NCBI GenBank assembly: GCA_021785235.1
Contig: JAJYGB010000609.1
Location: 1-13,639 of the forward strand
Direction: 5' to 3'
DNA: 13,639 nucleotides
From: Bacteroidota bacterium
Lineage (GTDB): Bacteria > Bacteroidota > Kryptoniia > Kryptoniales > JAKASW01
The stretch's first letter is position 1. Each line of letters begins with the position of its first letter. Below the pieces are notes generated by a model. The model was not told the DNA's origin and made no database searches. It saw nothing but the letters and a program-made list of their open reading frames with translations. Positions 12,475 through 13,639 of this stretch are shown in pieces. The translations under genes and the position numbers were made by a program.

Positions 12475-13578
12475 ATGAAACGAAGTGGTTTATCGGATTT
12501 TGTGGTGAGCAAGGGAGCACTGCGATTTCTGCCTCGAAACAGCAAAACAGCGGAAGCCTATGCTGGTAGTGCCGTCAAACTGAAGGTACTGGTTGTCCTT
12601 TCGATTTCCATTCTGCTCCTCTCTTGTCATAACAATCCCGTCGATTCCGGCGGAGGATTCCCTGTGAAAGCAGGTCCCATACTCTTCATATCGGACAAGA
12701 GCGGAAGCAGCCAGCTATACAGCATGAACGAAGGTGGCTCAAATGTACAACAGCTGACGAGTGACTCGGCATTCCCGATACTTGATGCCAAATGGTCGCC
12801 GGACGGAAGCAAGATAGCTGTTGTTTCCTTAATCGGCGACGAAATGACGTATCCATCATTTCGCGATGCGATTTTCATAATGAATGCTGATGGAAGCAAC
12901 AAGTATCAGCTGACTAAGGAATGGTTAGATATTTACGATTCTGCATGGGGAATGATTGAATATGGCGGGGCGAAGAATCCTGTGTGGTCTCCTGATTCGA
13001 AACAGATTGCCTATGGAAGACTTATGATCCCAGAGGCGTTGGGGAACTGGGATATTTTCCTGATCAACTCGGACGGAACAGCTGAAAGGAGGGTCACAGA
13101 GACCGTACACCTTGTCGAGGGAGCTTACGATTGGTCAGGAGATGGAAAGTCATTGATCGGCGTTGTCGGCGATTACACAGATACACAGAGACTGTGTGTT
13201 TTTGATTTGCAGGGAGTCGTACTTAGATCATGGGGAAGTACCGGCGAAATGTGGGGAGTGCCGGTCTTGAGCCGGACCGGGAATCAAATTGCCTTTGGCA
13301 TCCATGCCAACTATGTCGATGACGTCTTTGTCATGAGTCTACAGGATACAGATGGCTCAGGAAGAGTGAGCCTGACGAACGGCAAATATCTGTATCCACG
13401 GCCTGTGGCATACTCAACGGATGATTCGAAAATTCTATTGAACGTCGGGTACCGCAATGCTGAAGGATACCTCCATCACGAAATCGTCCTGATGAATTCA
13501 GATGGGAGTGCCCCAAAGGAAATCACGCCATTTGACGCGGATAGCGCGGACAGCGAGGCGGCGAGCTGGAGGGGGTGA
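12475..13578 (+). CDS. PD40 (TolB-like) beta-propeller lipoprotein
   Basis: 367 residues. A hydrophobic segment LKVLVVLSISILLLSC ends in lipobox LLSC with Cys 51, followed by a short linker and about six PD40/TolB-type propeller blades. Blade markers: SDKSGSSQLYSMN...WSPDGSKIAV (107-116), FIMNADGSNKYQLT...WSPDSKQIAY (171-180), FLINSDGTAERRVT...WSGDGKSLIG (220-229), SRTGNQIAFG (266-275), STDDSKILLN (314-323), and the closing IVLMNSDGSAPKEIT...ASWRG. Such propellers usually bind proteins or ligands; this is not Tol-Pal TolB, as no tol genes or TolB N-terminal domain are present. The ATG at 12475 has GGAGG at 12464-12468, spacing 6. The frame runs back to GTG 12325, but that part is cysteine-rich and unconvincing. 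Even from 12475 the segment before the hydrophobic core is about 34 residues, long for a lipoprotein signal. Confidence 0.85.
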   Translation: MKRSGLSDFVVSKGALRFLPRNSKTAEAYAGSAVKLKVLVVLSISILLLSCHNNPVDSGGGFPVKAGPILFISDKSGSSQLYSMNEGGSNVQQLTSDSAFPILDAKWSPDGSKIAVVSLIGDEMTYPSFRDAIFIMNADGSNKYQLTKEWLDIYDSAWGMIEYGGAKNPVWSPDSKQIAYGRLMIPEALGNWDIFLINSDGTAERRVTETVHLVEGAYDWSGDGKSLIGVVGDYTDTQRLCVFDLQGVVLRSWGSTGEMWGVPVLSRTGNQIAFGIHANYVDDVFVMSLQDTDGSGRVSLTNGKYLYPRPVAYSTDDSKILLNVGYRNAEGYLHHEIVLMNSDGSAPKEITPFDADSADSEAASWRG

Positions 13579-13585
13579 TGAGCAT

Positions 13586-13639
13586 ATGAGAACAATACCG
13601 GCCATATTGTTGCTCGTGATACTCTCTTCTTGTCGTAAT
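13586..13639 (+). CDS. Start of a second lipoprotein gene, cut by the window edge
   Basis: Eighteen codons are visible: Met-Arg, a hydrophobic core AILLLVIL, then lipobox LSSC followed by Arg-Asn. This is a textbook lipoprotein signal peptide. The ATG is 7 nt after the PD40 gene's stop; GGAGG at 13568-13572 lies 13 nt upstream, inside the end of that gene. A same-strand lipoprotein so close behind suggests an operon and possibly a paralogous pair. The mature protein lies outside the window. Confidence 0.7.
   Translation, partial: MRTIPAILLLVILSSCRN

Overview
The window is a bacterial chromosome segment of moderate GC content, with ten complete protein genes I am confident of, two more of lesser certainty, and one lipoprotein gene cut by the right edge. 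Gene content suggests a Gram-negative member of the Bacteroidota/Chlorobiota/Ignavibacteria sphere: a short outer-membrane-like protein, a LytR_C protein directly before rsfS, and PD40 lipoproteins. This is an inference from gene style only. The clearest promoters are the ordinary TTGACA / 17 nt / TATATT type, which argues against Bacteroidia proper, where TTTG / TAnnTTTG promoters are usual.

Left part (1-2470, + strand): an Amt ammonium transporter with a signal peptide; a 58-residue protein with two CxxC pairs under the best promoter in the window; and an ArfB-type ribosome-rescue hydrolase with a GGQ motif. arfB converges on the next gene with a 3-nt gap.

Centre (2474-7309): a divergon. 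Leftward run a heparinase II/III-family protein and a D-2-hydroxyacid dehydrogenase. Rightward run larE and larB, two of the three enzymes making the nickel-pincer nucleotide cofactor of LarA-type 2-hydroxyacid racemases. The third enzyme (larC) and any LarA are absent. The region between the two units carries the same 12-mer in inverted orientation, at matching positions in front of both putative -10 boxes, plus a separate dyad, so shared control is plausible.

Right-centre (7383-9465): a leftward 228-residue protein that I cannot assign, a strongly promoted 158-residue secreted protein that looks like an outer-membrane beta-sheet protein, and a membrane-anchored LytR_C protein. The last sits 1 nt before rsfS, which in turn overlaps argS (ATGA), so these three form a translation-linked operon (8977-11544).

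Right end (11545-13639): a gene-poor stretch, a short LuxR/GerE-type regulator whose start is uncertain, a PD40 beta-propeller lipoprotein and the first 18 codons of another lipoprotein. A 22-bp sequence containing TTGACA occurs before both the regulator and the propeller gene. In several places the longest reading frame runs back through a promoter, so I chose later starts on promoter and ribosome-binding-site evidence.
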